64,000 nt of DNA from Nocardiopsis sp. NRRL B-16309 (GCF_001279585.1 NZ_LGEC01000067.1:50279-114278), one strand, 5' to 3'. Shown: positions 34,500 through 43,891, counted from the first letter of the stretch. Notes: a model not told the origin generated them from the letters alone. Made by a program: numbers and translations.

Positions 34500-36140
34500 A
34501 TGTTCCCCTGGCTCACCATCGCCATCGCGCTGCCCGTCGTGGGCGCGGTCCTGATCTGGGCGCTGCCACGCGCCAAGGCGCCCGCCGAGCCGGCCGTCGC
34601 GACCTCGTCGGCGCAGGCCTCCGGCGGCGGCACCGCCACCCGGGTCCGGCCCGCGACCGGACCGGGCGCGGGCCCGTCGGCCGACGGGCGGACCGCGAAG
34701 CGGATCGCGCTGGGCACCTCGCTCGCGACGCTGCTCGTGGTCGCCGCCATGGCGCTGCGCTTCGACACCTCGCAGGCGGGCGGCCTCCAGTTCGAGCAGG
34801 TCGTCCCCTGGATCCCGCGCTTCGGCGTCCACTACGCGGTCGGCGTCGACGGCATCGCCCTGGTGCTGATCCTGATGTCGGCGGTCCTGGTGCCGCTGGT
34901 CATCATCGCCGCCTGGAACGAGTACGACGACCGGGAGGACGGCGGGCGCGGCTACTTCGCGCTGATCCTCGTGCTGGAGGCGATGATGGTCGGCGTCTTC
35001 GCCGCCACCGACGTCTTCCTGTTCTACGTGTTCTTCGAGGCCATGCTGATCCCGGTCTACTTCATGGTCGGCCGGTACGGGCTCGGCGACGAGCGCGCCA
35101 AGGCCGCCGTGAAGTTCCTGCTGTACAGCCTCGCTGGCGGCCTGGTCATGCTGGTCGCGGTCATCGGCGTGTACGTCTACGGCGGCACGTTCCTGTGGAC
35201 CGACCTGACCGACCCGGGCGGCGCGCTGGCCGCGATCGACCCGTCGACCGCGCGGTGGCTGTTCCTCGGCTTCTTCATCGCCTTCGCGATCAAGGCGCCG
35301 ATGTGGCCCGTGCACACCTGGCTCCCGGACACCGCGCAGGCCTCGCGCCCCGGCACCGCCGTCCTGCTGGTCGGTGTGCTGGACAAGGTCGGCACGTACG
35401 GGATGCTGCGCTTCTGCCTGGAACTCTTCCCCTCCGCCGTGTCCTGGTTCGTGTGGCCGGTGGTGGGGCTGAGCCTGGTGAGCATCGTCTACGGGGCGAT
35501 CCTGGCCATCGGGCAGAGCGACATGATGCGCCTCATCGCGTACACGTCGGTGTCCCACTTCGGCTTCATCACCCTGGGCATCTTCGCGCTGACCCCGCAG
35601 GGGCAGGCCGGAGCGGCGCTGTACATGGTCAACCACGGGTTCGCGACCGGCGCGCTCTTCCTGATCGTGGGCTTCCTCGTCGCCCGCCGGGGCTCGGCGC
35701 GCATCGCCGACTACGGGGGAGTGCAGAAGGTCGCGCCGCGGCTGGCCGGGGCGTTCCTGGTGGTCGGCCTGGCGGGTCTGGCACTGCCCGGCCTGGCGCC
35801 GTTCGTCAGCGAGTTCCTGGTGTTCGTGGGCGTGTACGCCTTCAGTCCGGTCCCGGCCGTACTGGCCACCGCGGGCGTGGTGCTGGCCGCGCTCTACATC
35901 CTGTGGATGTACCAGCGCACCATGACCGGCCCGGTCCCCGAGAAGCTCACGGGCCTGCGTGACCTGTCCGTGCGCGAGATGTGGGCGGTCGGTCCGCTCA
36001 TCGCGCTGATCATCGCGTTCGGGCTGTACCCGCAGCCCCTGCTGGACGTGATCAACCCCGCCGTCGAACGGACGGTGGAGATCGTGCCCGAGGCCGGAGT
36101 GGTCGCCGACGGTGCCTCTGAGGAAGGAGACCACGAGTGA
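34500..36140 (+). CDS. nuoM: NADH-quinone oxidoreductase subunit M
   Basis: 546 aa antiporter-like subunit. Core motifs: FYVFFEAMLIPVYFMVGRYG (conserved Glu), FAIKAPMWPVHTWLPDTAQASRPGTAVLLVGVLDKVGTYGMLRF and the GQSDMMRLIAYTSVSHFGF segment. An Ala/Gly/Thr-rich insert of about 45 residues after helix 1 is unusual but recurrent in actinomycetes. It begins 3 bp after nuoL and overlaps nuoN by four bases. Confidence 0.96.
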   Translation: MFPWLTIAIALPVVGAVLIWALPRAKAPAEPAVATSSAQASGGGTATRVRPATGPGAGPSADGRTAKRIALGTSLATLLVVAAMALRFDTSQAGGLQFEQVVPWIPRFGVHYAVGVDGIALVLILMSAVLVPLVIIAAWNEYDDREDGGRGYFALILVLEAMMVGVFAATDVFLFYVFFEAMLIPVYFMVGRYGLGDERAKAAVKFLLYSLAGGLVMLVAVIGVYVYGGTFLWTDLTDPGGALAAIDPSTARWLFLGFFIAFAIKAPMWPVHTWLPDTAQASRPGTAVLLVGVLDKVGTYGMLRFCLELFPSAVSWFVWPVVGLSLVSIVYGAILAIGQSDMMRLIAYTSVSHFGFITLGIFALTPQGQAGAALYMVNHGFATGALFLIVGFLVARRGSARIADYGGVQKVAPRLAGAFLVVGLAGLALPGLAPFVSEFLVFVGVYAFSPVPAVLATAGVVLAALYILWMYQRTMTGPVPEKLTGLRDLSVREMWAVGPLIALIIAFGLYPQPLLDVINPAVERTVEIVPEAGVVADGASEEGDHE

Positions 36141-37807
36141 TCCCCCTCAACCCCGCGCAGGCGGTGCACACGGCCGCGGAGCGCACCATCACCGAGGCCG
36201 CGCCGCAGCTGGACTGGTGGCTGCTGGCGCCCCTGCTCACGGTGTTCGCGGCCGGTGTGCTGGCGGTCCTGTTCGAGGCGTTCCTGCCCCAGGGGCGGCG
36301 CCGCGGCCCGCAGATCGGACTGGCCGTCCTGGCGCTGCTGACCACGTTCGTCCTGCTCGTCCTCCAGGTCGGCTCGGTGGGGCAGGAGGGCACCACGGTC
36401 GCCGCCGGAGCACTGGCGGTGGACCGCACGGTCCTGTTCTTCCAGGGCACCATCACCGTCCTGGCGCTGGTCAGCCTCGTGCTGATCACCGAGCGCGGGG
36501 ACGGCCGGGACGCGTTCGCCGCGCAGGCCGCGACGGTGCCCGGCAGCGAGGAGGAGCGCGCGCACATCATGGCGGGCTCCCAGCACACCGAGGTGTACCC
36601 GCTGGTGCTGTTCGCGGTGCTGGGCATGCTGATGTTCCCGGCGTCGAACGACTTCCTGACCATGTTCGTCGCCCTGGAAGTGATGAGCCTGCCGCTGTAC
36701 CTGATGTGCGGGCTGGCCCGGCGCCGCCGCCTGTTCTCCCAGGAGGCCGCGGTCAAGTACTTCCTGCTGGGCGCGTTCGCCTCGGCGTTCTTCCTGTTCG
36801 GCATCGCGATGGTCTACGGCTACGCGGGGTCGGTGAACTTCGCCGCGGTCCGCGAGGCCGTGGCGGCCGGGGGAGCGCCGATCTTCGCCGACGGCGGGAA
36901 CGGGGAGCCGCTCCTGCTCATGGGCGTGGGCCTGGTCGCGATCGGCCTGCTGTTCAAGGTCGGCGCCGTGCCCTTCCACAACTGGAAGCCGGACGTCTAC
37001 CAGGGCGCCCCCACCCCGATCACGGCCCTGATGGCCTCCTGCACGCTGGTCGCCGCGTTCGGCGCCCTGCTGCGGGTGTTCTTCGTGCCCTTCGGCGGCT
37101 CGGCCGACGTGTGGGAGCCGATGCTGTGGACGGTGGCCGTCCTCACGATGGTCGTCGCCGCGGTGGTCGCGGTCACACAGCGCGACATCAAGCGGCTGCT
37201 GGCCTACTCGTCGGTCGTGCACGCCGGGTTCATCCTCACCGCCGTGGTGGCGGGCAGCACGGACGGGCTCGCGGGCGCCATGTTCTACCTGGGCGCGTAC
37301 GGGTTCACCACGCTGGGCGCCTTCGCCGTGGTCACCCTGGTGCGCACCAAGGACGGGGCGCAGGAGCTCAACGAGATCGACCGGTGGGCCGGACTGGGCC
37401 GCCGCCACCCGGCCCTGGCCGGGGCGCTGGCGCTGTTCCTGCTGGCCTTCGCGGGGATCCCGCTCACGAGCGGGTTCATCGGCAAGTTCGCGGTGTTCGA
37501 GGCCGCGCTGTCCGCGGGCGCGGCGCCGCTGGTGGTCGTGGGCGTGCTCAGCAGCGCGGTGACGGCGTTCTTCTACGTCCGGATCATCGTGGTGATGTTC
37601 TTCCGCGACCCCGGGCACGAGGCGCCCACGGTGGTGCGCGCGGGCGTGCTCACCGGCGGGGTCATCACCCTGGGTGTGGCGGCCACGCTCGTCCTCGGCG
37701 TGTTCCCCGGGCTGGTGCTGGACAACCTCGTGCCCTCCCAGGACAGTGGGCCGGAGCCGACCGCGGTCATGGTCTCGCAGGTCACAGCCGATTCCGGCGG
37801 GGAGTGA
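36137..37807 (+). CDS. nuoN: NADH-quinone oxidoreductase subunit N
   Basis: 556 aa, third antiporter-like subunit. Family segments: MFVALEVMSLPLYLMCGLARRRR, LFKVGAVPFHNWKPDVYQGAPTPITALMASCTLVAAFGALLR, RDIKRLLAYSSVVHAGFIL and PLTSGFIGKFAVF. GTG 36137 overlaps nuoM. It is the last nuo gene. A 140-bp gap then leads to the polyprenyl synthase with no obvious terminator, so read-through is possible. Confidence 0.96.
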   Translation: MIPLNPAQAVHTAAERTITEAAPQLDWWLLAPLLTVFAAGVLAVLFEAFLPQGRRRGPQIGLAVLALLTTFVLLVLQVGSVGQEGTTVAAGALAVDRTVLFFQGTITVLALVSLVLITERGDGRDAFAAQAATVPGSEEERAHIMAGSQHTEVYPLVLFAVLGMLMFPASNDFLTMFVALEVMSLPLYLMCGLARRRRLFSQEAAVKYFLLGAFASAFFLFGIAMVYGYAGSVNFAAVREAVAAGGAPIFADGGNGEPLLLMGVGLVAIGLLFKVGAVPFHNWKPDVYQGAPTPITALMASCTLVAAFGALLRVFFVPFGGSADVWEPMLWTVAVLTMVVAAVVAVTQRDIKRLLAYSSVVHAGFILTAVVAGSTDGLAGAMFYLGAYGFTTLGAFAVVTLVRTKDGAQELNEIDRWAGLGRRHPALAGALALFLLAFAGIPLTSGFIGKFAVFEAALSAGAAPLVVVGVLSSAVTAFFYVRIIVVMFFRDPGHEAPTVVRAGVLTGGVITLGVAATLVLGVFPGLVLDNLVPSQDSGPEPTAVMVSQVTADSGGE

Positions 37808-37947
37808 CCCGCTACCCGGGTGTGGCTTTGGAGGTTCAATCCGGGTCGGATACCGTGGCAAGTCGGATCATGTTCATGTGCTGAGCGTGCGGTTGGCCCT
37901 CGTTGCGAGGGTCGGCCGCGCGCCCGTTCGACAGGTGGAGCTTTACG

Positions 37948-38952
37948 GTGAGCGGTGCTGTCCCGAGCGGGTTTCTCGCTCTGCCGAGAGTCGACCCGAG
38001 CCTCGCCCGGGAGATCCAGGACGACCTGGAGAAGGTCGAGGATCTCCTGAGGGAGTCGGTGTCCTCCTCCGACCCCCTCCTCACCGAGGCCGCCTCGCAC
38101 CTGCTCGCGGCCGGGGGCAAGCGGTTCCGCGCCACGCTCGTGCTGTTGGCGGGGCACTTCGGCGACCCGACGGTGCCCGACCTCATCCCGGCGGCGGCAG
38201 TGGTGGAGCTGACCCACGTCGCGACGCTCTACCACGACGACGTCATGGACGAGGCGGACCTGCGCCGCGGCGAACCCAGCGCCAACCAGCGGTGGGGCAA
38301 CAGCGTCGCCATCCTCACCGGTGACTACGTCTTCGCCCGCGCCTCGGAACTGCTCGCCGACCTGGGCACCGAGGCGGTCCGGCTGCAGGCCGTCACGTTC
38401 GGCCGGCTCGTCCAGGGCCAGATCCTGGAGACCTCCGGCCCGCCGGAGGGCACCGACCCCCTCGACCACTACCTGCGGGTGATCAGCGACAAGACCGCGT
38501 CGCTCATCGCCTCCTCCGCCGAGTTCGGCGGGATGTTCGGCAAGGTCGACCCGGAGACGGTGGGCACGGTGACCCGCGCCTGCGACGCGCTGGGCATGGC
38601 CTTCCAGCTCGCCGACGACATCCTGGACGTGGCGGGCAAGACGTCCGAGTCGGGCAAGAACCAGGGCACGGACCTGCGCGAGGGCGTGCTCACCCTGCCG
38701 ATGTTCTACGCCCTGCGCTCGACCGACCCCGCCGACGAGCGGTTGAAGTCGCTGCTGGGCCGGGAGCTGGACGAGGACGAGGCCGAGGAGGCGCTGGCCC
38801 TGCTGCGGGTGCACCCGGCGATGGCCGAGGCCGACGCGACCCTGCGCGGCTGGGCCGACCGGGCCCGCGCCGAACTGGCGACCCTGCCCGAGGGGCGCGC
38901 GCGGGTCGCGTTCGAGGCCCTGTGCGACTACGTGGTCGAACGCTCCGGCTGA
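37948..38952 (+). CDS. all-trans polyprenyl diphosphate synthase (menaquinone tail)
   Basis: 334 aa trans-prenyltransferase. The first Asp-rich motif is LYHDDVMDEADLRRG and the second is FQLADDILDVAGK, binding Mg-diphosphate. GGKRFRATL is the usual substrate-binding stretch. The small residues before the first motif (HVATLY) suggest a long product chain, as needed for menaquinone. Mycobacteria have a GrcC-type homologue next to menJ, so a menaquinone side-chain role is inferred. GTG 37948 has AGGTGGAG at 37933-37940. A 16-bp hairpin follows. Confidence 0.88.
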   Translation: MSGAVPSGFLALPRVDPSLAREIQDDLEKVEDLLRESVSSSDPLLTEAASHLLAAGGKRFRATLVLLAGHFGDPTVPDLIPAAAVVELTHVATLYHDDVMDEADLRRGEPSANQRWGNSVAILTGDYVFARASELLADLGTEAVRLQAVTFGRLVQGQILETSGPPEGTDPLDHYLRVISDKTASLIASSAEFGGMFGKVDPETVGTVTRACDALGMAFQLADDILDVAGKTSESGKNQGTDLREGVLTLPMFYALRSTDPADERLKSLLGRELDEDEAEEALALLRVHPAMAEADATLRGWADRARAELATLPEGRARVAFEALCDYVVERSG

Positions 38953-38968
38953 GCCCGGACCGCGCTCG

Positions 38969-39016
38969 ACGCGAGGACCCCGCCACCACCCGTTCCGGGC
39001 GGCGGGGTCCTCGCGT
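38969..39016 (+). terminator. hairpin terminator after the polyprenyl synthase gene
   Basis: A perfect 16-bp stem (38969-38984 with 39001-39016, 16-base loop) starts 17 bp after the stop and ends the nuo-quinone region. Confidence 0.82.
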
Positions 39017-39158
39017 GTGCGGGCCCTGTACGGGGGCGCCCCGCGGCGGGCGGCGTGGTGGGAATCCCGGGCGCAGGCGCCCCGCGGCGGGCGGGGCGGG
39101 GCCCCCGCGTGAAGGCACCCGGGGGACGGGGGACGCGGGCGGCGGGGCGGGAACGCGG

Positions 39159-39195
39159 ACGGCGCCGCCCCGTGGTGCGAACGGGGCGGCGCCGT
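39159..39195 (-). terminator. hairpin terminator of the minus-strand gene ending at 39210
   Basis: A perfect 15-bp GC stem (39159-39173 with 39181-39195, 7-base loop) lies 15 bp past the stop of the exported low-complexity protein gene. Confidence 0.8.
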
Positions 39196-39209
39196 GGCCG
39201 TGCGGGAGG

Positions 39210-40529
39210 TCAGCTGACGACCGGCAGCGCCTCGGAGCCGGGCAGCTCGGTGAAGGTGGGGTGGTGCGTCACGCCCTCGGCCGGGGGCTGCTCGGGCGAG
39301 CCGCCCTCCACCGAGACCAGGTCGCTGGTGTCGATCTGGCTCAGCAGGTCCGTGCCCTGGCTCAGGCCCGACACCAGGTCCTCGGCGGTCTCGGCCTCGG
39401 CGCCCTCGGCCACCCGCGGCAGCTCGGTGCCGGCCAGGGGGCCGTCGAGCCCCACGGGCTCGGCGGTGTCCAGGGAGCCGAGGCCCTCGCCGAGGGCACC
39501 CGTCAGGTCGGCCACCCCGGGGGTGGCGGGGGCGGAGGGAGCGGCCTGCGGCAGGGTCTGGCCGTCCTCCAGGTTGCGGTTGCCGACCATGCCGAGCGCG
39601 TCGTCGATGCCGACGTCCACGTAGTTGTCGTCGGTCAGCCGGTTGGACTCGACGACGTCCTGCACCCGGTCGGGGGTCTCGACGCCGAACACGTGCGCGA
39701 GGTCCCACATGTTCGGGGTGACGGGCTTGCCCGCGCTCTGCGGCACGACCTGGGAGGTCGAGCCCAGGGGCGCCAGGGCGTTCCCCAGGTCCGCGGTGTC
39801 GCTGAGGGCGAGCGAGTTGTCGCCGGTCAGGTCGGTGAGCCCGTCCAGGCCGGGCGCCTCGGCGGTGTCGGGCAGCCGGACCGCCCCGGTGGCCTGGTCC
39901 AGTTCGAGCTCCGAGGGCAGCGCCTTGGTCGCCTCGACGGTGTGCGGCAGCAGGTCGTTGGCCGTCTCCTCCACGGACGCGCCCGTGCCGTGGCCCATGG
40001 CGTCCACCACGGAGCCGGCCTCCTCGGTGCTCTCGCCCATGGAGGTGCCGGTGCCCTCGGTCATGGACCCGAGGACGGCCCCGGCCTCCTGGGAGGTCCG
40101 CTCCACGGCGTCGCCGGCCCGGTGGCCGACGGTCTCCTGGGTGACGCCGTCCAGCCCGGTGCCGGACTGGGTCCGGCCGACGGCGTCCGCCAGGTCACCG
40201 GTGGGGTTGGGGACCTCGCCCAGGGGCGTGGCCACGGGGCGGCCGTCGGGCAGGGGAGCGGCCAGGTCGGGGGCGGGCTTGGCGGGGGTCGCCGACTCCT
40301 GGAGCTCGGTCAGGGCGCTGTTCGCGATCGGCCCGACACCGCCGGGGGCGAGGCTGTGCATGGTGGGGGCGACGCCCTCGACGAGGGCCCGCTCGACGGT
40401 GGGGGCGACCTCGTGCATCGGGGTGGGCATCGTGTCGGCGGTCGAGACTCCGGCGCCGAGGGCGACGAATCCGGCCGCTCCGGCAGCGAGGAGTACGGCC
40501 CGGGCGGAGGTGCGCTTGGCCTGCGTCAT
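39210..40529 (-). CDS. exported low-complexity protein, possible surface factor
   Basis: 439 aa. Signal peptide (RAVLLAAGAAGFVALGAGVS, cleavage near STADT). The mature part has no Cys, is rich in Ala, Thr, Gly, Pro and Asp/Glu, and has short recurring helical units (VGRTQSGTGLDGVTQETVGHR, GDAVERTSQEAG, MTEGTGTSMGE, GHGTGASVEETANDLL). It is weakly repetitive, with no recognised domain. It may be a cell-wall-associated or matrix protein. A similar exported gene lies next upstream on the same strand. Confidence 0.72.
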   Translation of the reverse strand: MTQAKRTSARAVLLAAGAAGFVALGAGVSTADTMPTPMHEVAPTVERALVEGVAPTMHSLAPGGVGPIANSALTELQESATPAKPAPDLAAPLPDGRPVATPLGEVPNPTGDLADAVGRTQSGTGLDGVTQETVGHRAGDAVERTSQEAGAVLGSMTEGTGTSMGESTEEAGSVVDAMGHGTGASVEETANDLLPHTVEATKALPSELELDQATGAVRLPDTAEAPGLDGLTDLTGDNSLALSDTADLGNALAPLGSTSQVVPQSAGKPVTPNMWDLAHVFGVETPDRVQDVVESNRLTDDNYVDVGIDDALGMVGNRNLEDGQTLPQAAPSAPATPGVADLTGALGEGLGSLDTAEPVGLDGPLAGTELPRVAEGAEAETAEDLVSGLSQGTDLLSQIDTSDLVSVEGGSPEQPPAEGVTHHPTFTELPGSEALPVVS

Positions 40530-40752
40530 GGGTGTCCTTCCAGAAGGTTCGTGGATATCGGGGCGGCCTGCGCGCGGAACGCGGTAGGCCGAAGCCGGGG
40601 AGTCGAGGACCTCCGGCTGACATGAGCCACGTGAGTGCTGGGCACGGGGCTCAGGTCAGCTCCCAGAACGGGGTGCGGCGGGGCCGCGGCTGGGACGGGT
40701 CCGGGGAGGGCGGCGGGCGCGGGTGGCGTCCCTCCGGCGTCCTCCGGGCGTC

Positions 40753-41652
40753 CTAGTCGGGCGAGACCGTGGGGTCGTCCGTGCCCGCGGCGGGCGCCAC
40801 GCGGTGGTGGCGCGGGGCCGGGCGGAGCGCGTCGGAGCCGGGCGCAGTCAGGGGCGCGCTGCTGAGGTACCCGGCGATGCCGGGGGTCGGCGCGGGGGAG
40901 GAGCCGGTGGTGGCGGCGGACGCGGCGGCGGACTGCCCGACCGGCGGCTCCTGCGGGAGCGGCGCGGGGTCGGCGTCCTGGCGGCCGTCGCCGGTGCCGG
41001 CGGCCGGAGCGTGGTCGGCCGGGGCCGCGGAGAGCACGATGGAGTCGGCGGGAGCGGCGGGGCGCTCGGCGGGGGCGTCGGCGGCCTCGGCGCGGTCGGA
41101 TCCACCGTCGTCCGGTGCCGACGGGCTGTCCGCGGGGTCGGCCCCGCGCCCGGCGTCGCCGGATCCGGTGGTGCCGGCGTTCCCGCCGGGGCGGTGGGGC
41201 TCGTCGAGGGGCAGGACGGGCACGGCCGCGAGGTCGTCGGTGCCGGGCAGGGCCTCGTCGGCCTCACCGACGGCCCCGATCACCTCGGCGCCGACGTCGG
41301 CGACCGGCCGGGCCGCGCCGGTCAGGGCACCGCCGGGCTCGGGGCGCCGGTCGGGATCGGACTGGAGGCGCTGGTGGACGGTCCCCAGGGTGGAGGAGAC
41401 GGGTTCGGCGACCTCGCCGGGAACGACACCGCCCAGCGGGGCCGCTCCGTCCGGGCCGGACGCGGAGAGCGCGCCGGCGGCGCCGCGGCCGGAGTCGGCG
41501 TGCGCCGGTGCGCCGCCCAGCAGCCACAGTGCGGCCAGTGCGGCCCCGACCAGGAGGCCGAGCCAGAGCAGCGAGGGCAGCGGGGAGGGCGTTCCCGAGC
41601 ACGGGGCCGAGGCGACGCGCGTGGCGCGTGGCGTTCGGCTGGTGCGCTGCAT
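40753..41652 (-). CDS. exported or anchored low-complexity protein
   Basis: 299 aa. One strong hydrophobic segment near residues 25-48 (LPSLLWLGLLVGAALAALWLLGG) followed by APAHADS, which reads as a signal peptide with cleavage after AHA. The remainder is Ala/Pro/Gly/Asp-rich and looks disordered. No domain recognised. It neighbours the other exported low-complexity gene on the same strand, 223 bp away, and may act with it. Confidence 0.65.
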   Translation of the reverse strand: MQRTSRTPRATRVASAPCSGTPSPLPSLLWLGLLVGAALAALWLLGGAPAHADSGRGAAGALSASGPDGAAPLGGVVPGEVAEPVSSTLGTVHQRLQSDPDRRPEPGGALTGAARPVADVGAEVIGAVGEADEALPGTDDLAAVPVLPLDEPHRPGGNAGTTGSGDAGRGADPADSPSAPDDGGSDRAEAADAPAERPAAPADSIVLSAAPADHAPAAGTGDGRQDADPAPLPQEPPVGQSAAASAATTGSSPAPTPGIAGYLSSAPLTAPGSDALRPAPRHHRVAPAAGTDDPTVSPD

Positions 41653-41768
41653 GGATGGGCCCTCCGCGGCGGGTGCCAGGTCGGAACGGGGACACGTCCC
41701 CGCGCTCGACCAAACGTTAGCACAATGTCACTGAGGGTAGTTTCAGTTCGCGCGGACGGGGAAACCGG

Positions 41769-42704
41769 TCAGGCCTCGTTCGCGCCGTGCTCCTGCGCCG
41801 CCTGTTCCGTCCGCCGGGCGGACGCCCGGGACCGGGCGCCGCGGATCTGGTCGAAGGCGAACACGCACAGGGCCGACCACACGATGGCGAAGCCGATCCA
41901 GCGGCTCGGCGGCATCTCCTCGCCCTGGACGAGCCAGCCGATGAGGAAGATCATCGTCGGCGCGATGTACTGGAGGATGCCGATGATGCTCAGCGGGACG
42001 CGCTGGGCCGCCATCCCGAACAGCAGCAGCGGCACTGCGGTCACGAAGCCGCTGCCGACCAGCAGGGCCGTGTGGCCGGGCGAGACGGAGAACATCGTCC
42101 CGGCGCCGCTGACCTCCAGGTAGAGGACGAACCCCAGCGCCGGCAGGAACATGATGAGTGTCTCGACGGTGAGACTGCGCATCCCGTCCAGGTCCACGTA
42201 CTTCTTCACCGCGCCGTAGGCGGCGAAGGATGAGGCCATCAGCAGGGAGAGCCAGGGCGCGGACCCGTAGGCGACGGTCATCACGACCACCGCCAGGGCC
42301 CCCAGGCCGACCGCGACCCACTGGGCGGTCCGCAGGCGCTCGGAGAAGAACACCATGCCCAGGCAGACCGACATGAGCGGGTTGATGAAGTAGGCGAGCG
42401 AGGCCTGCAGGGTCTGCGAGATCGAGACCGAGTAGATGAACCCCCACCAGTTGAGGGAGATCAGGGCGGCGGCCGCGGCGATCGGCAGGAAGCGCCGGGG
42501 GCTGCGGACCACGGCGGGCAGCCACGCCCACCCCCGCCCCGCGACCAGGAGGAACACGCACATGGCGAGCAGGGACCAGACCATGCGGTGGGCGAGGATC
42601 TCGGCGGGTTCGGCGGCGGAGAGGAAGGGCCAGTACAGGGCGGCGAGGCCCCACAGGAGGAAGGCGCCCGCCCCGAGGGCGACGCCGTGGTTCGGTTGCG
42701 GCAC
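41769..42704 (-). CDS. rarD: RarD-type EamA family transporter
   Basis: 311 aa, about ten TM helices in two EamA-like repeats. RarD features: GVALGAGAFLLWGLAALYWPFL, ILAHRMVWSLL, INPLMSVCLGMVFFSERL and LSIIGILQYIAPTMIFLIGWL. RarD proteins are often called chloramphenicol-sensitive but the natural substrate is unknown. GTG 42704 (VPQPNHG) was chosen; a TTG two codons earlier is possible and no ribosome-binding site is clear. It is divergent from msrA, 68 bp apart. Confidence 0.88.
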   Translation of the reverse strand: MPQPNHGVALGAGAFLLWGLAALYWPFLSAAEPAEILAHRMVWSLLAMCVFLLVAGRGWAWLPAVVRSPRRFLPIAAAAALISLNWWGFIYSVSISQTLQASLAYFINPLMSVCLGMVFFSERLRTAQWVAVGLGALAVVVMTVAYGSAPWLSLLMASSFAAYGAVKKYVDLDGMRSLTVETLIMFLPALGFVLYLEVSGAGTMFSVSPGHTALLVGSGFVTAVPLLLFGMAAQRVPLSIIGILQYIAPTMIFLIGWLVQGEEMPPSRWIGFAIVWSALCVFAFDQIRGARSRASARRTEQAAQEHGANEA

Positions 42705-42772
42705 GGTCAAATGGTAGGACGAATCGGACGGCGTGTCTCCCCCGTTCTTGCGCCCGCGGATACGCTGGACAC

Positions 42773-43462
42773 ATGTTCGGGAGAAAAGCGACCATGGTCG
42801 ATCCAGCACGTGCCCTGCCCGGCCGGGACACCCCGATGCCGGTGCACGCCGAGCACACCGTTCTGGGCACTCCGCTCACACCGCCCTACCCGGAGGGCAG
42901 CGAGATCGCCGACGTGGCGATGGGCTGCTTCTGGGGGGCCGAACGCACCTTCTGGCGCCTGGGCGCCGACCGCGGCATCATCACGACCGCAGTGGGCTAC
43001 GCGGGCGGGTTCACCCCCAACCCCACCTACGAGGAGGTGTGCTCCGGCCTGACCGGCCACACCGAGGTGGTCCGCGTGGTCTTCGACCCGGCCCGCATCA
43101 CCTACCCCGAGATCCTCAAGGTCTTCTGGGAGGGCCACGACCCCACTCAGGGGATGCGCCAGGGCAACGACGTCGGTACGCAGTACCGGTCGGCGGTCTA
43201 CTACCACGACGACGCCCAGCGCGCCGCCGCCGAGGCCACGCGCGACGCCTTCCAGCCGGCCCTGACCCGGTCGGGCCACGGCCCGATCACCACGGAGATC
43301 GCGCCGCTGACGGCCTTCTACTTCGCCGAGGACTACCACCAGCAGTACCTGTCCGATGCCAAGAACCCGAACGGCTACTGCGGGATCGGCGGCACCGGCG
43401 CCACCTGCCCGATCGGCGTCGCCACCTCGGACGACGTGTCCTCCGGGCGCGCGGCCGAGTAG
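42773..43462 (+). CDS. msrA: peptide methionine-S-sulfoxide reductase A
   Basis: 229 aa. MsrA repairs methionine-S-sulfoxide in proteins. The catalytic motif is GCFWGAERTFW. Family segments are VGYAGGFTPNPTYEEVCSG, GHTEVVRVVFDP, FWEGHDPTQGMRQGNDVGTQYRS and FYFAEDYHQQYL. The C-terminal Cys residues (GYCGIG, ATCPIG) serve as resolving cysteines. A promoter-like TTGCGC / GATACGCT lies just upstream, so the leader is short. A 12-bp hairpin follows the stop. Confidence 0.96.
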   Translation: MFGRKATMVDPARALPGRDTPMPVHAEHTVLGTPLTPPYPEGSEIADVAMGCFWGAERTFWRLGADRGIITTAVGYAGGFTPNPTYEEVCSGLTGHTEVVRVVFDPARITYPEILKVFWEGHDPTQGMRQGNDVGTQYRSAVYYHDDAQRAAAEATRDAFQPALTRSGHGPITTEIAPLTAFYFAEDYHQQYLSDAKNPNGYCGIGGTGATCPIGVATSDDVSSGRAAE

Positions 43463-43500
43463 TACGCCCGAGCACCTGCGAGTACACCCGCGCACGCCGG

Positions 43501-43530
43501 ATGATGGCTGAGTGACGGCTCAGCCATCAT
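43501..43530 (+). terminator. hairpin terminator after msrA
   Basis: 12-bp perfect stem (ATGATGGCTGAG with CTCAGCCATCAT, 6-base loop), 38 bp after the msrA stop. Confidence 0.82.
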
Positions 43531-43624
43531 TCAGCGATGGTTGGGGCGTCCGCGGGGCGACGCGATCGCCCCGATCGCTCCTTGATGGACGCCATCCCGC
43601 ACGCCTCCCCGGAGGAGATGCACC

Positions 43625-43882
43625 TTGGCCGCCTCTGACCCCAAATCCCGTGTTGTGAACGCGAAGATTGCCGCCCACTGGCGCTGGGCCACCACCATCG
43701 ACCGTTCGGCGGCCACGCGCCCCGCCCGCGAGGCCGCACAGCGTGCGCTCGAAGCCTCGGTCGACCCGCAGGGGCAGATGACCCCCCAACAGCGGGCCGC
43801 GGCCGTGAAGTCACTGCGATCGGCGAAGGCCCGGCAGATGGCGAAGGCCCGGTGGGACAAGAAGAAGCGCGAAGCGGGCTGA
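43625..43882 (+). CDS. small basic conserved protein
   Basis: 85 aa, Arg/Lys/Ala-rich, mostly helical: VVNAKIAAHWRWATTIDRSAATRPAREAAQRALEA, then RAAAVKSLRSAKARQMAKARWDKKKR. The pattern fits a small nucleic-acid-binding protein. Similar short proteins occur in several actinomycetes but I know no function. It uses a TTG start with a strong GGAGGAG at 43611-43617 and correct spacing. Confidence 0.7.
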   Translation: MAASDPKSRVVNAKIAAHWRWATTIDRSAATRPAREAAQRALEASVDPQGQMTPQQRAAAVKSLRSAKARQMAKARWDKKKREAG

Positions 43883-43891
43883 AGCACGACA

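Noticed and set aside
32535..36134. Very long open frame on the minus strand opposite nuoL/nuoM (about 1200 codons), and similar ones opposite nuoD, nuoF, nuoG and nuoN
   Set aside because: Products are Gly/Val/His/Glu/Asp-rich without motifs and lie antisense to clearly coding nuo genes. This is the usual artefact of high-GC codon bias.
39036..39094. 18-bp direct repeat GCGCCCCGCGGCGGGCGG at 39036 and 39077
   Set aside because: It is pure GC sequence in a non-coding gap between terminators and is easily explained by base composition.
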